From contig CAIVAP010000253.1 of the NCBI GenBank assembly GCA_903903945.1, forward strand, positions 1-32,969: a stretch of DNA of 32,969 nucleotides, written 5' to 3'. Made by a program: the position numbers and the translations under genes. This DNA comes from an uncultured bacterium (GTDB lineage: Bacteria > Zixibacteria > MSB-5A5 > CAIYYT01). Positions 19,207 to 28,742 of this stretch are shown here, piece after piece (position 1 is the stretch's first letter; every line of letters begins with the position of its first letter). The notes below the pieces were generated by a model, which saw nothing but the letters and a program-made list of their open reading frames with translations, did not search any database and was not told where the DNA came from.

Positions 19207-20403
19207 ATGACAGCATCATGCGAACCACGCATAATCATGCACGTCGATATGGACGCCTTCTTCGCAGCGATCGAGCAACGCAATAACCCCGATCTGAAGG
19301 GCAAGCCAGTGATTGTGGGAGGGCCGCCGGGTTCAAGAGGGGTAGTCTCAACATGCTCCTACGAAGCACGTCAGTATGGTGTACATTCAGCCATGCCGAT
19401 CGCGCAAGCTGTCAGGCTTTGCCCTGACGGGGTCTTTCTGACATTAGATTCATCGGCATACACCTTCGCTGCCCATCAGATCAAGGCGATCTTCTTGCGC
19501 TTTGCACCGGCTGTGCAGATGGTTTCCATAGACGAGGCGTTCATCGACATCACCGGCAGTATAGGACAATACGGCTCCCCGCGGGAAGTTGCTCTTGAGA
19601 TCAAGCGCACGGTCTTTCGTGAAATCGGTATCACCTGTTCAGTCGGAATCGGTCCCAATAAGCTTATTGCGAAATTGGGGAGTGGCTTGGAGAAACCTGA
19701 TGGGCTGACGATCATCTTTGGCGAGGACATTGAGAAACGCCTCTATCCGTTGCCGGTCGGGCAACTCTGGGGCGTTGGGCCGGTGACAGAGAAACATCTC
19801 ACCTCCAAAGGTATCAACACGATAGGCGATTTGGCGCGTGTGGATGCCAAGCAACTCCAGCGCGAACTCGGAGTCAATGGTCTTTATCTGGCGGGGCGAG
19901 CGCGAGGAATCGACGATGGCATTGTGCTTGATGACAATTCCCGGCCGGACGAAAAGTCGATCTCGCACGAATACACCTTCGACCGCGACACCTTTGACTT
20001 GAATCAGATACATGCCATGATTCTGGCTATGACCGAGAAAGTAGTTGCGCGGATGCAGAAGGGTGAATGGTTGGCCGGTACGATAGCGCTACGAGTGCGT
20101 TTCAGCGATTTCAAAACCATAACCAGACAAAAGGCGGTTCGTGAGCCGACGGAGGATTTACGTGCGATCTTTCAAACTGCGCGTGGTTTACTACCCTCGC
20201 AAGACGTTGTGTCGCAAGGCGTTCGCCTCGTTGGCGTTCGGGTTTCGCATATCGTTCATCGCCATTCAGAAAACCAGTCGGAATTGTTTGATTGCCCCAT
20301 TTCCAGCAAGTCCCGCAATCTGGGTGATACGATAAAGCAGTTGCGTGACAAATTCGGAGACGCTATTATCACGAGAGCCGGGACGAGAATCGTTGGGAAA
20401 TGA
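19207..20403 (+). CDS. dinB: DNA polymerase IV (Y-family)
   Basis: MHVDMDAFFAAIEQRNNP, STCSYEARQYGV, SIDEAFIDITGS, CSVGIGPNKLIAKLGSGLEKPDG, C-terminal QSELF. Start set at ATG 19207 (upstream GGAG) rather than GTG 19177. Confidence 0.95.
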   Translation: MTASCEPRIIMHVDMDAFFAAIEQRNNPDLKGKPVIVGGPPGSRGVVSTCSYEARQYGVHSAMPIAQAVRLCPDGVFLTLDSSAYTFAAHQIKAIFLRFAPAVQMVSIDEAFIDITGSIGQYGSPREVALEIKRTVFREIGITCSVGIGPNKLIAKLGSGLEKPDGLTIIFGEDIEKRLYPLPVGQLWGVGPVTEKHLTSKGINTIGDLARVDAKQLQRELGVNGLYLAGRARGIDDGIVLDDNSRPDEKSISHEYTFDRDTFDLNQIHAMILAMTEKVVARMQKGEWLAGTIALRVRFSDFKTITRQKAVREPTEDLRAIFQTARGLLPSQDVVSQGVRLVGVRVSHIVHRHSENQSELFDCPISSKSRNLGDTIKQLRDKFGDAIITRAGTRIVGK

Positions 20404-20426
20404 TTGTTAAAACTCTCACTTTCGGT

Positions 20427-20454
20427 TTGACAAATCCCTCTAATTTGGTAGATT
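20427..20454 (+). promoter_or_regulatory. Putative promoter for the aminotransferase, close to the start codon
   Basis: TTGACA (20427-20432), N16, TAGATT (20449-20454); ATG at 20461, no obvious RBS. Confidence 0.45.
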
Positions 20455-20460
20455 ACAAGC

Positions 20461-21684
20461 ATGGATACTAACTTGCAGACAGTTGAGATTGAAAGGAAGG
20501 CTGAGGTGTTCAATTGGCCTTTTTCGAGAGTAGCTACCTCTCTTGAAGCGTCCATTATCCGCGAGCTTCTGAAGGTTGCCTCCAAACCCGGTATCATCAA
20601 CTTCGGTGGCGGTCTTCCCGCGCCTGAGTTGTTTCCAATCGATCAGATTCGGGAATGTGTCGACGCTGTTCTGACGAACTCCGGTCCGGCTTCGCTGCAG
20701 TACTCGCTTACTCAGGGTATTTTGCCTTTGCGCGAATGGCTCGCCGAGCACGTCTCCAAGAAAGGGCTGCCAGTCACGGCGGAGAATATCACGATCACCA
20801 CCGGTTCGCAACAGGGATTGGATCTGGTTGGTCGAGCGTTTCTGGAACCGGGTGACTACGTACTTACAGAATTGCCAACTTATCTTGGTGCTCTGCAGGC
20901 GTTCAACTTCTACCAAGCGATTTACTGTCCGGTAACCATGGACAATTGCGGGCCACTGATCGATCAGGCGGAAGCCAAGGTTAAGCAGTTCAAGCCTAAG
21001 TTTATGTATTTCGTCCCGAACTTCCAGAATCCCTCCGGCATTACGATGTCGCTGGAACGTCGTCAGGCGGTAATTGATCTGGCTTTCAAGTATCATATTC
21101 CTATTGTTGATGACAACCCATACGGCGAACTCCGCTTTGAAGGCAAAGCAGTCCCCTCGCTGCGCGGCATCGGCGGTGACGCCGTAATTGGCCTCGGTAC
21201 CTTCTCCAAATTGATATCTCCCGGATTGCGTGTTGCCTGGGTGGTGGCGCCGATTGCTTGCAGCAAGATTATCGAACGAGTCAAGCAGGCGACCGATCTG
21301 CATTCAGCGACATTCCCACAGTATATAATCTACGAATTCCTCAAGCGTGGTTATCTGGAACCGCACATCGAGAAGATCAAAGTTGCTTACAAGCTCCGTC
21401 TTGACGTGATGGAAGCCGCCATGCGTGAGCATTTTCCCAAGAACGTTACTTGGCCCCACCCTGAAGGTGGGTTGTTCCTCTGGCTGCAGTTACCGGAGCA
21501 TGTATCGACTACGAAGATCCTTAATGAGTCAATCGAAGCCGGTGTGGCATTTGTTCCCGGTCGAGCGTTCCATCCCGATGGTTCCGGCGACAACACTATG
21601 CGAATCAACTTCGCCAACGCCACACCAGAAGGCATTGTCGAAGGCATCAAGCGGCTGGGTATGGTGTTGAAGAAATATTGTTGA
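20461..21684 (+). CDS. PLP-dependent aminotransferase, class I/II (LysN/2-aminoadipate transaminase-like)
   Basis: INFGGGLPAPELFP, LQYSLTQGILPLREWLA, PNFQNPSGITMS, IVDDNPYGELRFEG, GTFSKLISPGLRVAWV (PLP Lys). Confidence 0.93.
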   Translation: MDTNLQTVEIERKAEVFNWPFSRVATSLEASIIRELLKVASKPGIINFGGGLPAPELFPIDQIRECVDAVLTNSGPASLQYSLTQGILPLREWLAEHVSKKGLPVTAENITITTGSQQGLDLVGRAFLEPGDYVLTELPTYLGALQAFNFYQAIYCPVTMDNCGPLIDQAEAKVKQFKPKFMYFVPNFQNPSGITMSLERRQAVIDLAFKYHIPIVDDNPYGELRFEGKAVPSLRGIGGDAVIGLGTFSKLISPGLRVAWVVAPIACSKIIERVKQATDLHSATFPQYIIYEFLKRGYLEPHIEKIKVAYKLRLDVMEAAMREHFPKNVTWPHPEGGLFLWLQLPEHVSTTKILNESIEAGVAFVPGRAFHPDGSGDNTMRINFANATPEGIVEGIKRLGMVLKKYC

Positions 21685-21712
21685 TTCAGCGACTCTGTTC
21701 GAAGAAGCTTAT

Positions 21713-21747
21713 GAAGCCCCGCTCATGTTGGTGGGGCTTCTTGTTTT
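21713..21747 (+). terminator. Intrinsic terminator downstream of the aminotransferase
   Basis: GAAGCCCC (21713-21720) pairs with GGGGCTTC (21733-21740), then TTGTTTT. Confidence 0.8.
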
Positions 21748-21779
21748 ACTCACCCAGACCCTTGACAAGACTCTGCGAT

Positions 21780-22070
21780 CTACATTTTGAAGTACGCTAA
21801 TGTCGTTCCGCTGATGTGCCGCATGTTCTTAAATACCGCATGCTTGGCCGTTGATGGCGGGTTTGTCAGTGCCCGTTGGTACGTATCATTCAGTGCCTTT
21901 GTCACTCTGACCCAGACAGAGTAATCGTGCCAGATGATCACCCCATGTCCGTCGCGCAAGAGTTTGAGCGCGATTTCGGTGTCGTTACGAACATAGTCGT
22001 AGGCGTGTGATCCGTCGACTGCTGCTAATATATTCTCTTGTCGCTGCGCAACAATCTGCTTTATTGCCCG
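21780..22070 (-). pseudogene. C-terminal remnant of a SAM-dependent methyltransferase (Methyltransf_24-like), no start codon
   Basis: Reverse strand is open from after a TAG (22071-22073) to TAG (21780-21782): RAIKQIVAQRQENILAAVDGSHAYDYVRNDTEIALKLLRDGHGVIIWHDYSVWVRVTKALN...MRHISGTTLAYFKM*. The DGSHxYxYVxNDTExALxLLRxGGVIxWHDY signature is clear. No usable start codon upstream of the conserved core. Confidence 0.75.
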
Positions 22071-22094
22071 CTACATTTTCTAACGGGATTGGCC

Positions 22095-22967
22095 ATGCAG
22101 CAGATTCAATTCTACAAATACCAGGCACTCGAAAACGACTTTCTCGTCATCGACCTTTCAACCGCCAAGCTGCGTCAGAGTGACCGCGCCAGAGCGGGAT
22201 TGACTCAGAGCATCTGTGACCGGCATTGTGGAATCGGCGCGGATGGTGTGATTTTCTCTGACATCCGGGACAGTCAATTCCTAATGCGGATATTCAATGC
22301 CGATGGCTCCGAAGCTGAAGTTTCCGGCAATGGTCTAAGGATATTGGCGCAACACCTTTACCAGAAAGAATACGCCGGTAGCAGATCGTTCGTGATTCAC
22401 TCGGCTACGGGTGATAATCAGGTTAAGATAATCTCATCCAAGGGTAAGGCTTCCGTGAGTCGCATCTCACTTGGCAAACCGTTGTTTGCGTTGTCTCAGA
22501 TACCGATGAAGGGGACTACGGAGTTCTTTATCAGCTCACCCTTTGCGGTCACCGCCGGTGAATTGGTCGGTACGGCAGTCAATGTCGGTAATCCGCACAT
22601 CGTCTTCTTTGTAGACAACTTCAATTTCGATTGGCAAGCCTTCGGCAGGGAAGTGGAAAACGACCGGCGGTTCCCCGCGCGCACGAACGTCGAGTTTGCA
22701 GTTATCAAATCGCGTAAACAGGTTGTGCATCAAAGTTGGGAACGCGGCGTCGGTGTCACGAGAGCTTCCGGCACGGGGGCAGCATCGACGGTGGCCGCTG
22801 GCATTATTAACGGTCATCTTGACCACGAGGTGACTGTCTGTGAGCCTGCGGGGGACTTGCAGATTAGCATCGCGTCGTTGGATGAAGAAATGTTCCTGAC
22901 CGGCCCGTCGGAATATGTAGGTGAGGGCAGCTTCATCTACGGTGGCAATGAAAAAGATACTCGCTGA
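22095..22967 (+). CDS. dapF: Diaminopimelate epimerase
   Basis: YQALENDFLVID, DRHCGIGADGVI, MRIFNADGSEAEVSGNGLR, VGNPHIVFFV, ERGVGVTRASGTGAAST. Start set at ATG 22095. Confidence 0.95.
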   Translation: MQQIQFYKYQALENDFLVIDLSTAKLRQSDRARAGLTQSICDRHCGIGADGVIFSDIRDSQFLMRIFNADGSEAEVSGNGLRILAQHLYQKEYAGSRSFVIHSATGDNQVKIISSKGKASVSRISLGKPLFALSQIPMKGTTEFFISSPFAVTAGELVGTAVNVGNPHIVFFVDNFNFDWQAFGREVENDRRFPARTNVEFAVIKSRKQVVHQSWERGVGVTRASGTGAASTVAAGIINGHLDHEVTVCEPAGDLQISIASLDEEMFLTGPSEYVGEGSFIYGGNEKDTR

Positions 22968-24207
22968 TTACATATTAGACCTACGGCTCATCCAGAAGAA
23001 CGTCCGCCTGTTTCTGGTAGGTGGACTGCTCATGGGTGTGTTGTCGGCGTTTATACAGCTCCTGCTGAACCTCTATCTAAAGCAAATCGGTTACGGGGAA
23101 GGCTTCATCGGCAGGGTACTGTCTCTTGGGTCATTCGGGGCGATGGTTGCGGCGCTGCCGGCGGTCTATCTCGCCGCTCGTTTCCGGATCAGACCGATAC
23201 TTCTCTTGACTATCATTCTCATGTCTGTCGCGTACTTTGTGCTTTCGCTATCTCCCTGGTCATCGCTGATTCTTATCGCTGCCTTCGTCGGTGGCCTCTT
23301 GATGGCCGTGAAGAACGTCGTTTCGGCCCCCTTTCTCATGCGCAACAGCACCGAACGCGAACGCACCCTCATCTTTGCGCTAAATTTCTCCACCTGGATT
23401 GTCTCGGGCATCTTTGGTTCGCTTGGTGGCGGCTGGTTACACGATGTCTACTTGCGGATGACCGGCAGCGATGTCAAGTCGTACCAGTACGCGATGATAA
23501 CCGCGGTGGTCATTGGTATGTTAGCGCTTATACCGTTCAGCTTAATCAAATCTCCAGAGCCGCGACCGGATGATATCTCGCGCATCTTCTCCTGGAGCGC
23601 TCTCAAAGCGAAACGGACGCTGTTCTTCAAATTGACGTTTCCTTACCTGCTTGTGGGCGCCGGCGCCGGATTGATTATCCCTTTTCTCAATCTCTATTTC
23701 CGCAATCGCTTCCATCTGGAGCCGGGACGAATCGGTGTCTACTTCGCCGTGCTCCAGTGTGCAATGCTCGTGGCGGTATTGATTGTCCCGATTATGAAGC
23801 GCCATTTCGGATACATTAAGACCGTGGTGCTGACGGAACTTCTGTCGGTTCCTTTCATGCTGATTCTCTGTTACAGCAACAATCTCAATCTCGCATTTCT
23901 GGCGTTCATTTTCCGTGGTGCTTTGATGAATATGGGTGTGCCGGTAACCAACACGTTTATGATGGAGTCGGTTGACGACTGCGATCACGGACTGATTAAC
24001 TCGCTCTCGGCCATTAGCTGGGGGGGCGCCTGGGCCGTATCCACACAGATTGGTGGTCTTATGATCGAGAAAGGCGGCTTCGTGGGGGTGTTCCTGGTGG
24101 CGATTGCGCTTTATGTCATCTCGGCGGGGCTATACTACTACTTCTTCTCAGAGAGCGAAACCCGCGAAGGGGAACGGATTATTATCGATACCGGCAGTCC
24201 ACGCTGA
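22948..24207 (+). CDS. MFS transporter
   Basis: ATG at 22948 overlaps the dapF end. About 12 hydrophobic segments; N-terminal LGSFGAMVAALPAVYLAARFRIRPILL is MFS-like. Confidence 0.85.
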   Translation: MKKILADYILDLRLIQKNVRLFLVGGLLMGVLSAFIQLLLNLYLKQIGYGEGFIGRVLSLGSFGAMVAALPAVYLAARFRIRPILLLTIILMSVAYFVLSLSPWSSLILIAAFVGGLLMAVKNVVSAPFLMRNSTERERTLIFALNFSTWIVSGIFGSLGGGWLHDVYLRMTGSDVKSYQYAMITAVVIGMLALIPFSLIKSPEPRPDDISRIFSWSALKAKRTLFFKLTFPYLLVGAGAGLIIPFLNLYFRNRFHLEPGRIGVYFAVLQCAMLVAVLIVPIMKRHFGYIKTVVLTELLSVPFMLILCYSNNLNLAFLAFIFRGALMNMGVPVTNTFMMESVDDCDHGLINSLSAISWGGAWAVSTQIGGLMIEKGGFVGVFLVAIALYVISAGLYYYFFSESETREGERIIIDTGSPR

Positions 24208-24213
24208 ATTCGT

Positions 24214-24241
24214 TTGTCTTGTCGTGCAAATTGAATATAAT
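24214..24241 (+). promoter_or_regulatory. Putative promoter for argS
   Basis: TTGTCT (24214-24219), N16, perfect TATAAT (24236-24241). Confidence 0.5.
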
Positions 24242-24291
24242 ATACGGCTTCGCGGTGCTGTATTTCATTCGGCGCCGCTGGTGAGGTTCAA

Positions 24292-26007
24292 TTGAGCACG
24301 GCAGAGACAAAACTCGCTATCGTCACACTAGTCAGTTCCGAAACAGGCGTGTCTTTTGACGAGTTGTTGACTTGGTTTGAGACACCCAAGCAGGCGGGAC
24401 ACGGCGATCTGGCCTTTCCTTGCTTCCGTTTGTCAAAAACGCTACGCAAGGCTCCGCCGCAGATTGCGGATGACCTCTGGCACACACTCTTCTCATCTGC
24501 GCTGCCGGTAGGTGTCTCCGGTGTAAAGGCGATTGGTGGCTACCTCAATTTCACTTTCGAAACCGGCTCGGTGATAGCTGAAGCTCTAAAGCGAGTATTG
24601 ATGGAGGGCGCTTCCTATGGCTCGAATTCATCCGGCGCTGGTCAGACGGTTGTGCTGGAGTTCTCCTCCGTGAATATTGCCAAACCGTTTGGCATCGCTC
24701 ACCTCCGTTCGACAATCATCGGCGCTGCGCTCAACCGGATGTATCAGAAGCTGGGATATAGAACGATCAGCATAAACCACCTCGGGGATTGGGGCACGCA
24801 GTTTGGCAATTTGATCGCTGCCTATAAACGCTGGGGGAGTGAATACACCTTCAGCGGCAACCCGATCAATGACCTTTACGCGCTCTATGTCCGATTCCAC
24901 GGCGTCGCCAAGGACGATCCGACCTTCGAGCAACAGGGGCGCGACGAGTTCCGCAAGCTCGAACAGGGCGAAATAGAGAATCTCGTGCTCTGGCAGCGCT
25001 TTATCGATTACAGCATGCAAGACTTCAAACGTGTATACGGACTGCTCAATGTCGAATTCGACCATCTCACTGGTGAGTCGTTCTATCGCGACAAAATGGA
25101 TGCGGTGATTCGCGAACTGGAAAACAAGCACTTGCTCACTCAGAGCGAGGGAGCTACTATAGTCGATCTGAGCGTTTACGACCTGACACCCTGCTTGATC
25201 AAGAGATCCGATGAATCGACATTGTACGCCACGAGAGACTTAACAGCGCTTCTCTATCGCAAACAGGCTTTCAACTTCAACAAGATACTGTATGTCGTCG
25301 GTACCGCGCAGAAACTGCACTTTCAGCAGTTTTTCAGAGTTGCCGAACTGATGGGTTACGACTGGGTGAAAGATGAAGCAGTGCATGTCGATTTCGGGTG
25401 GGTCAAATTTGCCGGTGAGATGATGTCCACTCGCGCGGGCAAGGTCATATTCTTTGACGACGTGCTGGAAAGGGCGCAGTCGCTGGCGCGTGAAATCATT
25501 ACGCGTGAAAATCCCGACGTCGCCAATGTCGATTGGACCGCGGAGAAGGTTGCCGTTGCCGCCATTGTGTTCACGCAGCTAAAAGTGCGTCGCAACAAGG
25601 ACGTCAATTTTATCTGGGAGGAAGCTCTGTCGTTCAAAGGGGAAACCGGCCCGTACTTGCAGTACACGCACGCGCGACTGTCGTCGCTGATACAGAAATA
25701 TGGCAAGACATTGCCGGACTTAGGCGCAGATTTCGGCTTGCTGGGTGAGGAAGAAAAAGAGGTTATCAAACTGTTCGAGTTGTATGAGGCCAAAATCACG
25801 CGCTGTGCAGAGGAGTATGAAACTCTGATCCTCGCCGACTATCTGCTGGAGTTGGCCTCGGCTTTCAACAGCTATTGGCAGCGCATTCGGATCATCACCG
25901 ACGACGTCGAATTGACGCGCACGCGAATGCAGATGGCGTTTGCTACCCGCATAATCATCGCCGACGGCCTGCGCTTGCTGGGAATCGAACCACTGGAAAG
26001 AATGTGA
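24292..26007 (+). CDS. argS: Arginyl-tRNA synthetase
   Basis: SSVNIAKPFGIAHLRSTIIGAALNRMYQKLGY, NHLGDWGTQFG, GEMMSTRAGKVIFFDDVL, LGIEPLERM. TTG start preceded by GAGG. Confidence 0.95.
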   Translation: MSTAETKLAIVTLVSSETGVSFDELLTWFETPKQAGHGDLAFPCFRLSKTLRKAPPQIADDLWHTLFSSALPVGVSGVKAIGGYLNFTFETGSVIAEALKRVLMEGASYGSNSSGAGQTVVLEFSSVNIAKPFGIAHLRSTIIGAALNRMYQKLGYRTISINHLGDWGTQFGNLIAAYKRWGSEYTFSGNPINDLYALYVRFHGVAKDDPTFEQQGRDEFRKLEQGEIENLVLWQRFIDYSMQDFKRVYGLLNVEFDHLTGESFYRDKMDAVIRELENKHLLTQSEGATIVDLSVYDLTPCLIKRSDESTLYATRDLTALLYRKQAFNFNKILYVVGTAQKLHFQQFFRVAELMGYDWVKDEAVHVDFGWVKFAGEMMSTRAGKVIFFDDVLERAQSLAREIITRENPDVANVDWTAEKVAVAAIVFTQLKVRRNKDVNFIWEEALSFKGETGPYLQYTHARLSSLIQKYGKTLPDLGADFGLLGEEEKEVIKLFELYEAKITRCAEEYETLILADYLLELASAFNSYWQRIRIITDDVELTRTRMQMAFATRIIIADGLRLLGIEPLERM

Positions 26008-26008
26008 A

Positions 26009-27349
26009 ATGCTACTGCTACGACCCAAAGACTATACGTTGCTCATCGAACCGCCCGCTGACTACAACTCTGTGATGACGGCATGCGCATTTGCGGCTTG
26101 CAAGCTTGAGCCAACGACAATTCTCAATATCGAACGAACGGCTGCAGTCAGGCAACTGGAAGAATTTCTGGCGAGCGGCAATATCCAATGTTGTTGGTCG
26201 AATGACGGTGTCACTGTCGATCCTGGCGCGAAGAAGCCATTCATTTATTCGCAGCGATTCGGCAACTATGATCTTTTCAGTTACGCCGTGACTATGGCCG
26301 CAACGGTTGCCGGTAGCAGTATCGCGCTTATCGACGATGTTGACGAGACCGTGCAGATGACGGTGCTGGCGCTGCGTAGAATGGGAGCGGAGTTGGAATT
26401 CCTCGGCGGCAAGAAGTCGCGCATGGAGGTGAAGAAGCCTGTCAGCCACGAGATCAAGTACTATCTCAAACGTGAGAGCGCCAAGATCGTGCCGCATCTG
26501 GTACTGGCGATGTCCACCATCGGCGGCAAGTGCGAATTGTTTGATCTATTTGGCGGCAGTCGCTTCGATGATATATTTCAACACTTCGTCGCCGGATTCG
26601 AACGAAAGAGCCTTCGTGATGACGAACCGGAAGACGAACTCGAACGTCGCCTGCGCAAACGTACTCCGACACAAGCTGGCGAATACCGCTCACACCTCAC
26701 AATCGCCGGCGGAGTTAATGACACGGCATCGACCATTACTCTCAGGCCAGATACGGAATTGGCGACCTATCTCGTGGCCGGCGTAGACAATTACAGCCGT
26801 GGTAAACTGATTCTGAAGAATTTCAGTAGTGTGGATATCAGCGATACACCGCTGGGCCAACTACGGCGAATGGGTGTTGAGTTCATTCCGTACAATCAGA
26901 ACGAAGTCAAGGGCTATCTCGTCAAGAAATCTGCCGTCAAAGGACGGCGCGTTGCCTATGAGCAATTGCACGATTACCCGGATGCGGTGGGCGCCCTGGC
27001 GCTGGCAGCAAGTGTAGGCGAAGGAACGTCAGTCATTCGATCGTCACCTTATAACACGAATCGCGAGGAAGCGCGTCGGCGGCGTCTCTGCGACATTATT
27101 CGTTCGCTGGGCGCCAAGATCGCTGAAATCGACGATGGTTTGGTGGTCGAGGGGCGCAAAGAGTTGTCTGCGGATTTGGTCAAGACCGAAGGAGATGCGC
27201 TCTGCGCGCTTTTGGCGACAGCGGCGGCGCTCGGCGTTGTTGACCGGATCGAGGTCGATGACATTTCGGATGGGGTTGCGCGATGGGGTGAATCGTTCAA
27301 TAGACTACTGCAATTGGTGTCACCGCCGGTCACGGAATCGGCAATCTAA
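26009..27349 (+). CDS. Divergent EPSP-synthase (EPT/RTPC-like fold) family protein, possibly non-catalytic
   Basis: 446 aa. C-terminal half follows the AroA pattern (DYPDAVGALALAASVGEGTSVI...NREEARRRRLCDIIRSLGAKIAEIDDGLVVEG...LVKTEGDALCALLATAAALG) but canonical active-site motifs are absent. Confidence 0.7.
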   Translation: MLLLRPKDYTLLIEPPADYNSVMTACAFAACKLEPTTILNIERTAAVRQLEEFLASGNIQCCWSNDGVTVDPGAKKPFIYSQRFGNYDLFSYAVTMAATVAGSSIALIDDVDETVQMTVLALRRMGAELEFLGGKKSRMEVKKPVSHEIKYYLKRESAKIVPHLVLAMSTIGGKCELFDLFGGSRFDDIFQHFVAGFERKSLRDDEPEDELERRLRKRTPTQAGEYRSHLTIAGGVNDTASTITLRPDTELATYLVAGVDNYSRGKLILKNFSSVDISDTPLGQLRRMGVEFIPYNQNEVKGYLVKKSAVKGRRVAYEQLHDYPDAVGALALAASVGEGTSVIRSSPYNTNREEARRRRLCDIIRSLGAKIAEIDDGLVVEGRKELSADLVKTEGDALCALLATAAALGVVDRIEVDDISDGVARWGESFNRLLQLVSPPVTESAI

Positions 27350-27367
27350 GGCAAGCCGAGCATTTCC

Positions 27368-28726
27368 ATGCCACCACAACTAATTAACATCACCGAAGGG
27401 CCGATTCTCCGGCAGATCACGCGTTTGGCTTGGCCAGCTGTCAGTGCTATGGCGCTTCGCACCGTGCTTCTGATTACCAATGCGATCTGGGTCGGGCGAC
27501 TAGGCGCGCCGGAAATGGCGGCCGTGATCAGTTCGATGTTCGTCATCTGGCTTTTGTTCAGTATGGTCGACATTGTCGGCACCGGCACCGTGGCGGTGAT
27601 CTCGCGCTTCTATGGAGCACGCGAGTTGGACAGAGTCTCACATACGGCAAAACAAGCGGTGATGCTTGCGATCGCCGGATCGATTGTGATGACGGCAGTC
27701 GGGGTAGGTGGCGCCGATTTCATGTTCAGCGTGATGCGGACCAGCCCCGAGGTCGTGCGGCTCGGCAAAGCCTATCTACAGATATTCTTCGCGTTCTCGT
27801 CTATCCTACTGATGAATGAATTGTTCAGCGCCATTTTTCGCGCTACCGGCGACACCAAAACACCGCTGACGATCAGTCTGACTTCGACCGTGCTGAATAT
27901 TATTCTGGATCCACTGCTGATTTTCGGAATCGGACCCTTTCCAAAGATGGGTGTTGCGGGAGCGGCCACCGGCGCCGCGGCATCGATGGTGATTGGGTTC
28001 GTTCTTTACCTGATCATGATCAAACGCGGCAGACTCACTTTCAAGTTCAACTGGGCAGGGTCTTATCGACCGGATTTTCGCATGATCGGCCAGATCGTAC
28101 GAATCGGTTTGCCGTTGGCGACCGCCGGGATTGTGTTCTCCGTGGTTTACTTGTTTATGAACCGCATCACCGCCAGCTTCGGCACCGAGGCCGTGGCCGC
28201 GCTCGGAATCGGCAACCGCTGTGAATCGCTGTCCTTTCTGATCTGTTTCGGTTTCTCAATCGCCGTTGCGACTTTGGTTGGGCAGAATCTGGGGGCGAAA
28301 CAACCGGAGCGCGCCGCCAAGTCGGCATGGTATACGGTTTGGATAACGTGTGGCATTACAATGGTGATTTCGCTTGGCTTCATTTTATTCCCGACGCTGA
28401 TCGCATCGGTGTTTATCAGTGACCCGAAAGTAAAGACCATCGCTGCCGACTATTTGATGATTCTGGCGCTGTCCCAGTCGTTTATGGCAATCGAAATCGT
28501 GCTTGAGGGCGCTTTCTCCGGCGCCAGCGATACCTTGCCGCCGATGATCATCTCGGTTCTGGGTTCGTTCGCCCGCGTGCCGCTGGCACATTTCATTTGC
28601 TTCGATATGAACGTTGGCGTTGACGGCGTTTGGTGGTCAATCACCTTGACATCGATAGTCAAAGGTATCATTCTGGTCTTCTGGTTCCGCCGCAACAAGT
28701 GGAAGTTGAAACAGGTGCATGCCTGA
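27368..28726 (+). CDS. MATE family efflux transporter
   Basis: EGPILRQITRLAWPAVSAMALRT, NAIWVGRLG, FRATGDTKTPL, LNIILDPLLIFGIGPFPKMGVAGAATG, VGQNLGAKQPERA. Confidence 0.93.
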   Translation: MPPQLINITEGPILRQITRLAWPAVSAMALRTVLLITNAIWVGRLGAPEMAAVISSMFVIWLLFSMVDIVGTGTVAVISRFYGARELDRVSHTAKQAVMLAIAGSIVMTAVGVGGADFMFSVMRTSPEVVRLGKAYLQIFFAFSSILLMNELFSAIFRATGDTKTPLTISLTSTVLNIILDPLLIFGIGPFPKMGVAGAATGAAASMVIGFVLYLIMIKRGRLTFKFNWAGSYRPDFRMIGQIVRIGLPLATAGIVFSVVYLFMNRITASFGTEAVAALGIGNRCESLSFLICFGFSIAVATLVGQNLGAKQPERAAKSAWYTVWITCGITMVISLGFILFPTLIASVFISDPKVKTIAADYLMILALSQSFMAIEIVLEGAFSGASDTLPPMIISVLGSFARVPLAHFICFDMNVGVDGVWWSITLTSIVKGIILVFWFRRNKWKLKQVHA

Positions 28727-28742
28727 ACTCGTATAAATTGAG

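Noticed and set aside
20440-21303. 287-aa ORF on the - strand
   Set aside because: Antisense to the aminotransferase; no recognisable motifs.
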